A DNA stretch of 13,242 nucleotides from an uncultured Collinsella sp. (GTDB lineage: Bacteria > Actinomycetota > Coriobacteriia > Coriobacteriales > Coriobacteriaceae), in NCBI GenBank assembly GCA_900554495.1, contig USHR01000036.1:1-13242 (forward strand), written 5' to 3'. The notes under the pieces were generated by a model. It made no database searches. It saw only the letters and a list, made by a program, of their open reading frames with translations, and was not told the DNA's origin. A program made the translations under genes and the position numbers. Shown piece by piece: positions 1 to 6,305 of the stretch (position 1 is its first letter; every line of letters starts with the position of its first letter).

Positions 1-118
1 CTATTTTCAAAATGAATAAAATGAGCGATAAAGAGAATATAAACCTTAATAAACTCGCGTATCGCACGGACGCAGGTTATTAATGGGTTGTAGGCCTTTT
101 ACAGAAAGGATTCCAGCA
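1..118 (+). promoter_or_regulatory. AT-rich leader upstream of arcC copy 1
   Basis: This stretch is much more AT-rich than the gene it precedes and holds no convincing ORF. A TATAAA hexamer lies at 38-43, but no good -35 box sits at the expected spacing, so the promoter is only a guess. A 7-bp inverted repeat, TTAATAA (46-52) with TTATTAA (77-83), could be an operator or leader stem. The ribosome binding site AGAAAGGA at 103-110 lies 8 nt before the ATG at 119. It argues against an in-frame upstream ATG at 83, which would add 12 residues absent from arcC copy 2. The leader shows no similarity to the sequence upstream of arcC copy 2, so the two copies are expressed from different contexts. Confidence 0.4.
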
Positions 119-1081
119 ATGTCTAAGCCTCTTGGCAAGCCCGATCGTATCGTCGTCGCCCTTGGCGGCAACGCCCTCGGCAACAACCCCGTTGAGCAGA
201 TCGAGGCCGTGAGCAACACCGCTCACGCTCTTCTCGGCCTGATCGAGCAGGGCAACGAGATCATCATCACCCACGGCAACGGCCCGCAGGTCGGCATGAT
301 CCAGAACGCCTTCGCCGCCGCCCACGATGCCATCGGCACCCCCGAGATGCCGCTGCCCGAGTGCGGCGCCATGTCCCAGGGCTACATCGGCTATCACCTG
401 CAGCAGGGCATTGGCCGCGAGATGCACAAGCGCTATAAGCGCTGGCACGCCGCCACCGTCGTCACCCAGATCGAGTGCGACCCCGACGACCCCGCGTTCA
501 AGAACCCGACCAAGCCGATCGGCCCCTTCTACACCGAGGAGCAGGCCAAGGAGTTCATGGCCGAGGACCCCTCCAAGGTCTTCGTCGAGGATTCCGGCCG
601 CGGCTGGCGTCGCGTCGTCGCTTCCCCCGATCCCAAGAAGATCGTCGAGGCCGACTCCATCCTCAACCTGCTCGACAACGAGTTCATCGTCATCGCCTGC
701 GGTGGCGGCGGCATCCCCGTCGTCCGCGACTACGAGAACAAGGGCTGCTACAAGGGCGTCCCCGCCGTCATCGACAAGGACCTGGGCGGCGAGCTGCTGG
801 CCGAGGACTGCGACGCCGACGTCCTGTTCCTGCTGACCGCCGTCGAGCACGTCGCCATCAACTTCGGCAAGCCCAACCAGGAGGAGCTCGAGGACATCAC
901 CGCCGACGAGGCCGAGCGCCTGGCCGACGAGGGCCAGTTCGGCAAGGGTTCCATGGAGCCCAAGGTCCGCGCTGCCATCAAGTTCGCCCGTTCCCGCAAG
1001 GGCCGCACCTGCATCATCGGCGCTCTGGACAAGGCCGCCGAGACCATGGCCGGCCTCTCCGGTACCCGCATCCACGAGTAG
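119..1081 (+). CDS. arcC: Carbamate kinase, copy 1
   Basis: Carbamate kinase catalyses the last ADI-pathway step in the cytoplasm: carbamoyl phosphate plus ADP gives ATP, with release of ammonia and CO2. The 320-residue protein has the usual family length and the amino-acid-kinase fold motifs: ALGGNAL (14-20), THGNGPQVG (51-59), the PIGP-subdomain segment around KPIGPFY (132-138), CGGGGIPV (194-201), and VIDKD (217-221) with the nucleotide-site lysine K220. The start at 119 is chosen for its ribosome binding site 8 nt upstream and because it matches copy 2 exactly in length. It differs from copy 2 in one residue (L5 versus Y5). Codon use is strongly C-ending, unlike the adjacent arcA and arcD genes, suggesting high expression. 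No arc partner is adjacent on the same strand, and an intrinsic terminator follows, so it looks monocistronic unless an upstream gene lies outside the window. Confidence 0.95.
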   Translation: MSKPLGKPDRIVVALGGNALGNNPVEQIEAVSNTAHALLGLIEQGNEIIITHGNGPQVGMIQNAFAAAHDAIGTPEMPLPECGAMSQGYIGYHLQQGIGREMHKRYKRWHAATVVTQIECDPDDPAFKNPTKPIGPFYTEEQAKEFMAEDPSKVFVEDSGRGWRRVVASPDPKKIVEADSILNLLDNEFIVIACGGGGIPVVRDYENKGCYKGVPAVIDKDLGGELLAEDCDADVLFLLTAVEHVAINFGKPNQEELEDITADEAERLADEGQFGKGSMEPKVRAAIKFARSRKGRTCIIGALDKAAETMAGLSGTRIHE

Positions 1082-1105
1082 CCTCTACTCCATTGCCTCT
1101 CTCGT

Positions 1106-1125
1106 GGGCGCCAGGCAAGGCGCCC
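1106..1125 (+). other. Stem-loop between arcC copy 1 and its terminator
   Basis: GGGCGCC (1106-1112) pairs perfectly with GGCGCCC (1119-1125) around the loop AGGCAA. No T-tract follows, so it is not itself a terminator. It could protect the arcC 3' end from exonucleases. The identical structure occurs at 8311-8330 after copy 2. Confidence 0.5.
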
Positions 1126-1147
1126 GCAAACTAGCCTCTCTTCATGA

Positions 1148-1179
1148 GCCCCGCAGTCCGCTCCGACTGCGGGGCTTTT
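1148..1179 (+). terminator. Intrinsic terminator of arcC copy 1
   Basis: GCCCCGCAGTC (1148-1158) pairs perfectly over 11 bp with GACTGCGGGGC (1165-1175) around the 6-nt loop CGCTCC, followed by TTTT (1176-1179). The minus strand lacks a T-run after the stem, so it acts mainly on arcC transcripts. The copy after arcC copy 2 carries a mismatch in this stem. Confidence 0.85.
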
Positions 1180-1188
1180 GCTATTCAC

Positions 1189-1219
1189 CTAGTCATTGGG
1201 GACGTTCTTAAACGACTAG
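1189..1219 (+). repeat. REP-like palindromic element E1
   Basis: CTAGTC (1189-1194) and GACTAG (1214-1219) are perfect inverted ends around 19 nt containing the core ATTGGGGACGTTCTTAAA. The same core and architecture recur in the cluster at 8411-8624. It starts 4 nt after the arcC repeat ends, between convergent genes. Just downstream, CTTGCC (1234-1239) and GGCAAG (1243-1248) form another small hairpin that could end transcripts of the minus-strand regulator, though its T-stretch on that strand lies several nt away. Confidence 0.6.
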
Positions 1220-1278
1220 ACAAAAGGGACGCTCTTGCCGCGGGCAAGCACGGCACCTGGGGATTTACGACTAAGAGG

Positions 1279-1935
1279 CTAGTACGTTAGATCGTGAGTC
1301 GCCTGAAACCAAACGACGACACCTAAGATACGAAGGCGACGCCTGTCCAGAGTGAAGTCGGGTTCTTCTGTCAAATAGGAATACGTTGACAGTGCAATCG
1401 TGTTCCCTCGGATTTCATATCGCCGAATAACTATGGCTGATGCGTCTACCATGGCAACGACGGTGCATCCGTTCCACGGTTTAGCAACAGGATCGACCAG
1501 CAGAACGCTGCTTTGTGGATAGCAGCGTGACATGCCGCTGCCGTTCATCTGAACTAGAAAGCCTCCCGGGTGCCTTTCAAGTACGGGTCCTGGAACGAAG
1601 GTGCGCCCACTTTTCTTAAGGCTAAAGCCACCGTTGCGGCGTACGATTTTATAGATTTCGCATTCTTCGTTTTGGGCCACGTTCGGGCTTTTCTCAGGCC
1701 GCGAGCTTAAGCCGGCAGAGGCAAGGCCGCCATTACTTGCGGCGAGCTCATCAAACGTTACATCGAAAAGCTCGGTCAGCTTATCGAGAGTCGACACCTT
1801 GACGGCGGTGTGTCCACGTTCCCAACGACATACCGTTTCTTTGGTAACGCCGAGAATGTCGGCAAATTGCTGCTGCGTCAAGCCTTCGCGGGTTCTAAGG
1901 CATTTAATGTTATCCCCTTGGGCCATGTTATTCAT
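1279..1935 (-). CDS. XRE-family regulator with a degenerate S24/LexA-like C-terminal domain
   Basis: Likely transcriptional regulator of the ADI locus. In the 218-residue product, residues about 9-64 form an XRE/Cro-CI helix-turn-helix, with LTQQQFADILGV (19-30) and ETVCRWERG (33-41). A polar linker (about 65-110) leads to a region from about 112 to 211 that aligns with the LexA/CI S24 peptidase fold. There FLVQMNGSGM (126-135) and AIVIRRYEIRGN (167-178) sit where LexA has its catalytic serine and lysine. The serine position is G134 and the lysine position R171, so self-cleavage is unlikely and the domain probably serves dimerisation or sensing. The ATG at 1935 overlaps the arcA copy 1 stop by 8 nt, implying translational coupling. 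Alternatives are ATG at 1926 and an in-frame start at 1974 lying inside arcA. Function as an ADI regulator is inferred from position; the target is unknown. Confidence 0.85.
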   Translation of the reverse strand: MNNMAQGDNIKCLRTREGLTQQQFADILGVTKETVCRWERGHTAVKVSTLDKLTELFDVTFDELAASNGGLASAGLSSRPEKSPNVAQNEECEIYKIVRRNGGFSLKKSGRTFVPGPVLERHPGGFLVQMNGSGMSRCYPQSSVLLVDPVAKPWNGCTVVAMVDASAIVIRRYEIRGNTIALSTYSYLTEEPDFTLDRRRLRILGVVVWFQATHDLTY

Positions 1936-3175
1936 CACGCCTAAGTGGCAAGCACAAACAGTTGGGCCCGCCAAAGCCGTTTGTCAGCTCGTGTATGGAA
2001 ATGGGAACAAGATCGATTCCGGCCTGTTCAAGAGCAGCGTTCGTCGCTTGATTCTCTTCATAGACACAGACTTTGCCCGGTCGGAGGCACAGCACGCTGG
2101 CCGCGTTATTTGTGCACTCTTTTTCCGTCAAATTGGGATTTGATCCACCGCAGGGAATAAAACGAAGCTCGGGTATGCCGAGCGCGACGGCCAGTGCCTC
2201 CTTGACTCCTTTTTCGACGGCGTGAATCTGGCAGAGATTCTCCACTCGATTTCGCGTAATCTGATAAGAGCGAGATTCTGCGAGTAGCTGGGGGTCGACT
2301 ACAAAAGTATCGTAGTCGACACGGCTTAGGTACGTATCAAGATGGATGCACAGGCTCCGTTCGGGTACCTCAATTGCCCATACGGCGTCGATGCTCGAGT
2401 CGGGGTTCCACAGGAGGGCGCGAGCGAGCATATCGATGGCTGCAGATTCGGTTCTCTGAGAGATGCCGACTGCGACATTATGAGCATCAAGATTGATGAT
2501 ATCGCCCCCTTCAATATGGAAGGTCGAATCGTGACGATAAAACGAGGGCGTGTCCTTGAAATTGGGATGGTATTTAAAAATCGTTTGGTAGAGCGCTACT
2601 TCGCGATTGCGCTCAGGCCAATACATGTGGTTGAAGGAGATGCCGGAGCCGATGGTGCTTACCGGGTCGCGCACGAACCACATGGTGTTTAATGGGCTTA
2701 CGAGCAGTTCGTCAGGAGCATAGGCCTCGCCGGTTAATTCGGCGAGTCTGTCCCCGCCATCGAAGCAGTATGTAACTTGCCCGTGGCGGATGCCGCCAAT
2801 CGATGCCGAGACGAGCTCCTGCGCCGATTGGGTGTGTTCAAGATGCTCGCGGACTGCTTGCTGCAACTCGGTGCCAATCGCGCCGCATTCATCGACAAAG
2901 GAATCGACAAAAGATGCTCGAGCTTCGGGGCATGAGTCAAGCGCTTCTGTAAGAAGTTGGTCGAGATACAGAACCTCTACGCCTTCATGCTCGAGCACTG
3001 AGGTATAGGCATCGCACTCAGCTAGGGCTCTATCCAAGTCAAATAGGTTGCTCGATGGTCTTAGGCTAAAAACTTGGCCAAAGCGGCCTTCGGGATAGTT
3101 TTGGGTTTCGATACCGGGTCGATATAAAAGGGCCTGTTTAATCTTGCCGATTTCGCTGGTGATATGAATTGGCAT
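1928..3175 (-). CDS. arcA: Arginine deiminase, copy 1 (divergent paralogue)
   Basis: Hydrolyses L-arginine to L-citrulline and ammonia in the cytoplasm. The 415-residue product has family length and the guanidine-modifying catalytic set: D170 in FVRDP (167-171), E222 and D225 in HIEGGD (220-225), H278 and D280 in IHLDT (277-281), and nucleophile C406 in GGPNC (402-406). The ATG at 3175 starts at the family-typical N-terminus (ITSEIG). A TTG start at 3214 would add 13 residues and has no better ribosome site; the site for 3175 is itself weak. Before the RDP motif the sequence is LNTMWFVRDP, whereas well-known ADIs have PN-x-x-FTRD, so T164 replaces a conserved substrate-contact Asn. It is clearly diverged from arcA copy 2, not a recent duplicate, and is transcribed away from arcD with the overlapping regulator downstream. 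It may be a differently regulated or differently tuned deiminase. Confidence 0.93.
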   Translation of the reverse strand: MPIHITSEIGKIKQALLYRPGIETQNYPEGRFGQVFSLRPSSNLFDLDRALAECDAYTSVLEHEGVEVLYLDQLLTEALDSCPEARASFVDSFVDECGAIGTELQQAVREHLEHTQSAQELVSASIGGIRHGQVTYCFDGGDRLAELTGEAYAPDELLVSPLNTMWFVRDPVSTIGSGISFNHMYWPERNREVALYQTIFKYHPNFKDTPSFYRHDSTFHIEGGDIINLDAHNVAVGISQRTESAAIDMLARALLWNPDSSIDAVWAIEVPERSLCIHLDTYLSRVDYDTFVVDPQLLAESRSYQITRNRVENLCQIHAVEKGVKEALAVALGIPELRFIPCGGSNPNLTEKECTNNAASVLCLRPGKVCVYEENQATNAALEQAGIDLVPISIHELTNGFGGPNCLCLPLRRDE

Positions 3176-3471
3176 TAGAACGCTCGCTTTAACTCGGATG
3201 ATGACTGATGTCAATTATCGTTCTGCTGGGAGAAGTTTAAGTGAGTATGTTGTGGGTATCGGTGGACGGCTTAAGCTCTTGATTGAAAGTCACAAATTGA
3301 TAAAAAATATCAATTTAGTTCCATAGTTGAGCTTATATATCAATAAAAATCCGTCTGCGTTTTAATACTATCCATTCGCATAAATATCTAATGTCAACTG
3401 GCGTGAAAACCGAATAATAAGGTTGCCGGCGAAAAGCTCGTATCGAAAACCCGCAAACTAAAGGAGGCATA
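3176..3471. promoter_or_regulatory. Divergent arcA1/arcD control region
   Basis: This AT-rich 296-bp spacer must carry the promoters of both the minus-strand arcA-regulator pair and the plus-strand arcD operon. It contains the 23-bp palindrome at 3294-3316 plus further TTGAT (3279-3283) and ATCAA (3339-3343) half-sites. GATAAT on the minus strand (3219-3214) is a possible -10 for arcA copy 1 and TAAATA (3381-3386) for arcD; neither has a good -35 box, so the promoters may need an activator. A strong ribosome binding site, AAAGGAGG, ends 4 nt before the arcD ATG. Confidence 0.6.
3294..3316. promoter_or_regulatory. 23-bp palindromic operator candidate
   Basis: Arms AAATTGATA (3294-3302) and TATCAATTT (3308-3316) are perfect reverse complements around five A. 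TATCAAT repeats at 3338-3344, 30 bp (about three helical turns) downstream. The spacer between TTGAT and ATCAA is 7 nt, not the 4 nt of an FNR box. Its position suggests binding by the adjacent XRE-type regulator or by an arginine repressor; which one is not visible from sequence. Confidence 0.55.
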
Positions 3472-4908
3472 ATGGCCGAAGTGCAAAAGAAACGTGGGCT
3501 ACGAATTCCGCACGTCTACACCATTATCTTCATTCTCATGGCGTTGACCGCAGCCCTTACGTGGATCGTCCCCTCCGGCTCGTTTGAGAGGCAGGAGCTC
3601 AACGGACGCGAGGTCACTGTTGCTGGAACATATGAGTCCGTTGAAAAGGTTTATGCGGACGAAGACGGCGCTGAGGTCGACCTGAAGCAAGGCCTGTTCG
3701 ATGTACTCGAGGCTCCTGCGGTGGGAATTCAGCAGGCAGTTGAGGTCGTTGCCTTTATTCTGATTGTCGGCGGATCCTTTCAGGTCATTACTGCCACTGG
3801 AGCAATCACCAGCGGCGTGGCGCGCATCGTTAAGAAGTTCAAGAGTAAAGACATCCTGATTATTCCAATTTTGATGGCGGTTTTTGCGCTGGGCGGTAGC
3901 ACGTTCGGCATGGCGGAGGAGACCCTTCCATTTTTTGCCATCTTGTTGCCGATTGTTATGGCCATGGGATATGACTCCATTACGGCCTTTATGATCGTGT
4001 TCGTTGGGGCCCGTATTGGCTATATCGCATCGACGGTCAATCCCTTCAATGTTTTGATTGCTCAGGGAATTCTGAATATCCAGGGTAATCCCCAGCTCTG
4101 GCTTCGCGTTGTTGCCCTAGTTGTGCTGACCGCCATCGCTATTGCATGGGTCGTGTTGTACGCTCGAAGGGTGAAGAAGAACCCCGAGTCCTCGATTGCT
4201 TACACTGATGATATCGAGAAGCGCAAAGAACATGCATCAAATGACGAGCTGCTCGAAGCCGATTTCACCGGGCGCCAGAAGGCCGTAATCATCGTATTCG
4301 TGCTTGGAATCGCCGCCATTGTCTGGGGTCTTGTAACCCAGGGCTGGTATATGAACGAGATCTCTGCAGTCTTTATGGCTATGGCGCTTCTGTCTGGCAT
4401 CGTATCGGGCATGAGCGAGAAGGAGATTGCTACAGAGTTTGTTAAGGGTTTGGGCGACTTTGTTTTCTCTGCGGTCGTGGTCGGTCTTGCTCGAGGCATT
4501 TTGGTTATCGCCAACGATGGCTTGATTATCGATACGGTCCTAAACGCTCTTGCGACTGGCCTTGCCGGAATCCCCTCTGTTCTCTTTACCAGCATTTTGT
4601 ATGTCGTTGACAACTTGCTTTCGATTCTGGTTCCCAGCTCTTCGGGCATCGCGGCGCTCACCATCCCCGTCTTTGGGCCTCTGGTTGAGCTCATGGGGCT
4701 AAATCCAGAAGCTGCGGTTACTGGCCTTTCGATGGGGTCTGCAGCGATGTCGCTGATTTCCTCCACCAGCGCAATGCTTGTCGCCGGTCTTGGTGTTTGC
4801 AAGATCTCTCTTGGCCAGTGGTGGCGAGTTTCCTGGAAGTTCTTCCTTGTGGTCAGTGCGGTCTGTCTCGTATTTACCGCGGTATCCGGTCTGCTTCCGA
4901 TTGTCTAG
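3472..4908 (+). CDS. arcD: YfcC-family transporter, probable arginine/ornithine antiporter
   Basis: Polytopic inner-membrane protein of 478 residues in the YfcC/C4-dicarboxylate-carrier-like family, to which ArcD proteins of streptococcal ADI operons belong. It likely exchanges external arginine for ornithine, which costs no energy. A short basic N-terminus is followed by TM1 (about 14-35), a polar loop (about 36-85) rich in acidic residues, and then about ten more hydrophobic segments. These are split by a charged cytoplasmic loop around 232-272. Family-like features are GGSTFGMAEETLPF in the first half, a STVNPFNVLIAQG re-entrant-type segment, and VPSSSGIAAL in the second half. The start is fixed by AAAGGAGG 4 nt before the ATG. 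It opens the plus-strand operon; arcA copy 2 follows after 67 bp with no terminator visible. Substrate is inferred from the neighbours, since other YfcC proteins move different amino acids or are uncharacterised. Confidence 0.87.
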   Translation: MAEVQKKRGLRIPHVYTIIFILMALTAALTWIVPSGSFERQELNGREVTVAGTYESVEKVYADEDGAEVDLKQGLFDVLEAPAVGIQQAVEVVAFILIVGGSFQVITATGAITSGVARIVKKFKSKDILIIPILMAVFALGGSTFGMAEETLPFFAILLPIVMAMGYDSITAFMIVFVGARIGYIASTVNPFNVLIAQGILNIQGNPQLWLRVVALVVLTAIAIAWVVLYARRVKKNPESSIAYTDDIEKRKEHASNDELLEADFTGRQKAVIIVFVLGIAAIVWGLVTQGWYMNEISAVFMAMALLSGIVSGMSEKEIATEFVKGLGDFVFSAVVVGLARGILVIANDGLIIDTVLNALATGLAGIPSVLFTSILYVVDNLLSILVPSSSGIAALTIPVFGPLVELMGLNPEAAVTGLSMGSAAMSLISSTSAMLVAGLGVCKISLGQWWRVSWKFFLVVSAVCLVFTAVSGLLPIV

Positions 4909-4975
4909 CAAACGAAACGACAACTTTGTAAGCCATTGCAATAACTATTGAGCTCTAATCTAGAAAGGAACGATG

Positions 4976-6220
4976 ATGAGCAAAGGTCTGAACGTTCATA
5001 GTGAAATTGGTGCCCTCAAGAAGGTATGCGTGCACCGACCGGGCTTGGACTTGGTAAACATGAAGGCGGAGGATTTTGAGCGCGCCTGGATTCATGACGC
5101 GTTTTATCTCGAGTATGCCCAGCGAGAGCATGACGAGTTTACTAATCTTCTTCGCGGTGCTGGCGCCGAGGTTGTTTATATGGAGGACTTGCTTGCCGAG
5201 ACTTTCGATCAGGTTGAGGGTTCTCGTGCCGAGTTTATGAGCAAGTTCGTTCCCGAGGCCAAGATTGAGAACCTGGCGCTTCGTCAGGCAGTCGTGGAGA
5301 AGCTCGACTCCATCAAGGACAACAAAGAGTTTGTCCTTACCGCTATGGGCGGCCTTTACGTACGCGATCTCGAGATTCCGCATGTGGGCGGTTCTCTTGC
5401 GGCCATGGATAGCGACGAGCTAAAGCCCGACGAAATGGTCTTGTTCCCGATGCCCGCCTCCTACTTCTCGCGTGATCCGATCGCTGTGGTCGGTAAGGGT
5501 GCGATGATGAACCGCATGTACTGGCATCAGCGCAACCGTGAGGTCGTATTCTATGAGACGATCATGCGCCACCATCCTGATTATGCTGGGGCTCCGCTTT
5601 GGTACGACCACAATAGCGATTGGCATATCGAAGGCGGCGACGTTCTGAACATTAACGCCACCACGCTTGCAATCGGTATTTCCGAGCGTACCCAGACCGC
5701 AGCCATCGACCAGCTTGCCAAGAATCTGTTCTGGGGCACGGGAGAGTCCGAGATCGAGCAGGTATTTGCCATCAAGATCCCCCACGGCTATGCCTATATG
5801 CATCTTGATACGGTTTGTACTCAGGTTGATTACGATAAGTTTACCGTCTACCCCGGTATCTACGAGACGCTTCGTGCCTATCGACTCACCAAGGGCGATT
5901 CGGATGGCGAGGTCTTTATCGAGGAGATCGAGGGAACGATTCAGCAGATTCTTGAAATGGCAACCGGTATCGACCATATCACGATGATCGAATGCGGTGC
6001 CGGCGATCCGATCGAGGCATCCCGTGAGCAGTGGAACGATGGTTCCAACACGCTTGCTGTTGCGCCGGGTAAGGTGTGCGTCTATGAGCGCAACGTTGTT
6101 ACCAATGATGCGCTTTATAAGGCGGGCGTTGAGCTGTTGGTTGCTCCTTCCGAAGAGCTGTCTCGTGGTCGTGGTGGCCCGCGCTGCATGACCATGCCGT
6201 TCTGGCGCGAAGAAATTTAA
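4976..6220 (+). CDS. arcA: Arginine deiminase, copy 2 (operon copy)
   Basis: Converts arginine to citrulline and ammonia, the committed ADI step. Of two adjacent ATGs (4973, 4976), the second lies 6 nt after AGAAAGGA and the first only 3 nt, so the 414-residue form is preferred; the alternative adds one Met. The catalytic set is complete: D167 in FSRDP (164-168), E219 and D222 in HIEGGD (217-222), H276 and D278 in MHLDT (275-279), and C404 in GGPRC (400-404). R187/R189 lie in the NRE segment (187-189 region) that holds a substrate arginine in the family. At the position of the usual Asn in PN-x-x-FTRD it has A161 (MPASYFSRD). Being between arcD and arcB, it is presumably the main catabolic enzyme. 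It shares architecture with copy 1 but differs throughout, so the two are old paralogues or separate acquisitions. Confidence 0.94.
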   Translation: MSKGLNVHSEIGALKKVCVHRPGLDLVNMKAEDFERAWIHDAFYLEYAQREHDEFTNLLRGAGAEVVYMEDLLAETFDQVEGSRAEFMSKFVPEAKIENLALRQAVVEKLDSIKDNKEFVLTAMGGLYVRDLEIPHVGGSLAAMDSDELKPDEMVLFPMPASYFSRDPIAVVGKGAMMNRMYWHQRNREVVFYETIMRHHPDYAGAPLWYDHNSDWHIEGGDVLNINATTLAIGISERTQTAAIDQLAKNLFWGTGESEIEQVFAIKIPHGYAYMHLDTVCTQVDYDKFTVYPGIYETLRAYRLTKGDSDGEVFIEEIEGTIQQILEMATGIDHITMIECGAGDPIEASREQWNDGSNTLAVAPGKVCVYERNVVTNDALYKAGVELLVAPSEELSRGRGGPRCMTMPFWREEI

Positions 6221-6238
6221 TTCCGTTCTGGTCCGAGA

Positions 6239-6270
6239 TGCGCGGATGCGCGTTCTTCGCGCACCGCGCA
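6239..6270 (+). other. Intercistronic stem-loop between arcA copy 2 and arcB
   Basis: TGCGCGG (6239-6245), a bulged A, and TGCGCG (6247-6252) pair with CGCGCA (6258-6263) and CCGCGCA (6264-6270) around the loop TTCTT. That gives 13 GC-rich pairs with one bulge. No T-run follows, so it is unlikely to be an intrinsic terminator. It may mark an mRNA processing or stability point that sets different arcA and arcB levels. Confidence 0.6.
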
Positions 6271-6305
6271 CTCATCAATTAGGTTAATAATGAAAGGAAC
6301 CTATC

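Larger units (their letters stand above)
242..1185 (+). repeat. Long direct repeat, left copy (arcC 3' part plus terminator)
   Basis: This 944-bp segment, from codon 42 of arcC through the terminator T-tract and the following GCTATT, matches 7447-8390 at a constant offset of 7205 bp. Line-by-line reading found one mismatch: C at 1170 versus G at 8375. Identity collapses at 1186/8391. Upstream of 242 the alignment continues through the start codon but with 13 differences in 123 bp, all but one codon synonymous. Confidence 0.93.

Noticed and set aside
83..118. In-frame upstream ATG extending arcC copy 1 by 12 residues
   Set aside because: The ribosome binding site lies between this ATG and the one at 119, and copy 2 has no such extension.
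80..1075. 331-residue open frame antisense to arcC copy 1, and its twin at 7300-8280
   Set aside because: Strong C-ending codon bias on the coding strand removes stops from this antisense frame. The product is low-complexity (Gly, Leu, Val, Asp), has no recognisable domain, and the coding strand encodes a clear carbamate kinase.
3297..3313. FNR or Crp-type box in the arcA1/arcD spacer
   Set aside because: TTGAT and ATCAA are separated by 7 nt where FNR sites have 4, and the TGTGA/TCACA halves of a Crp site are absent.
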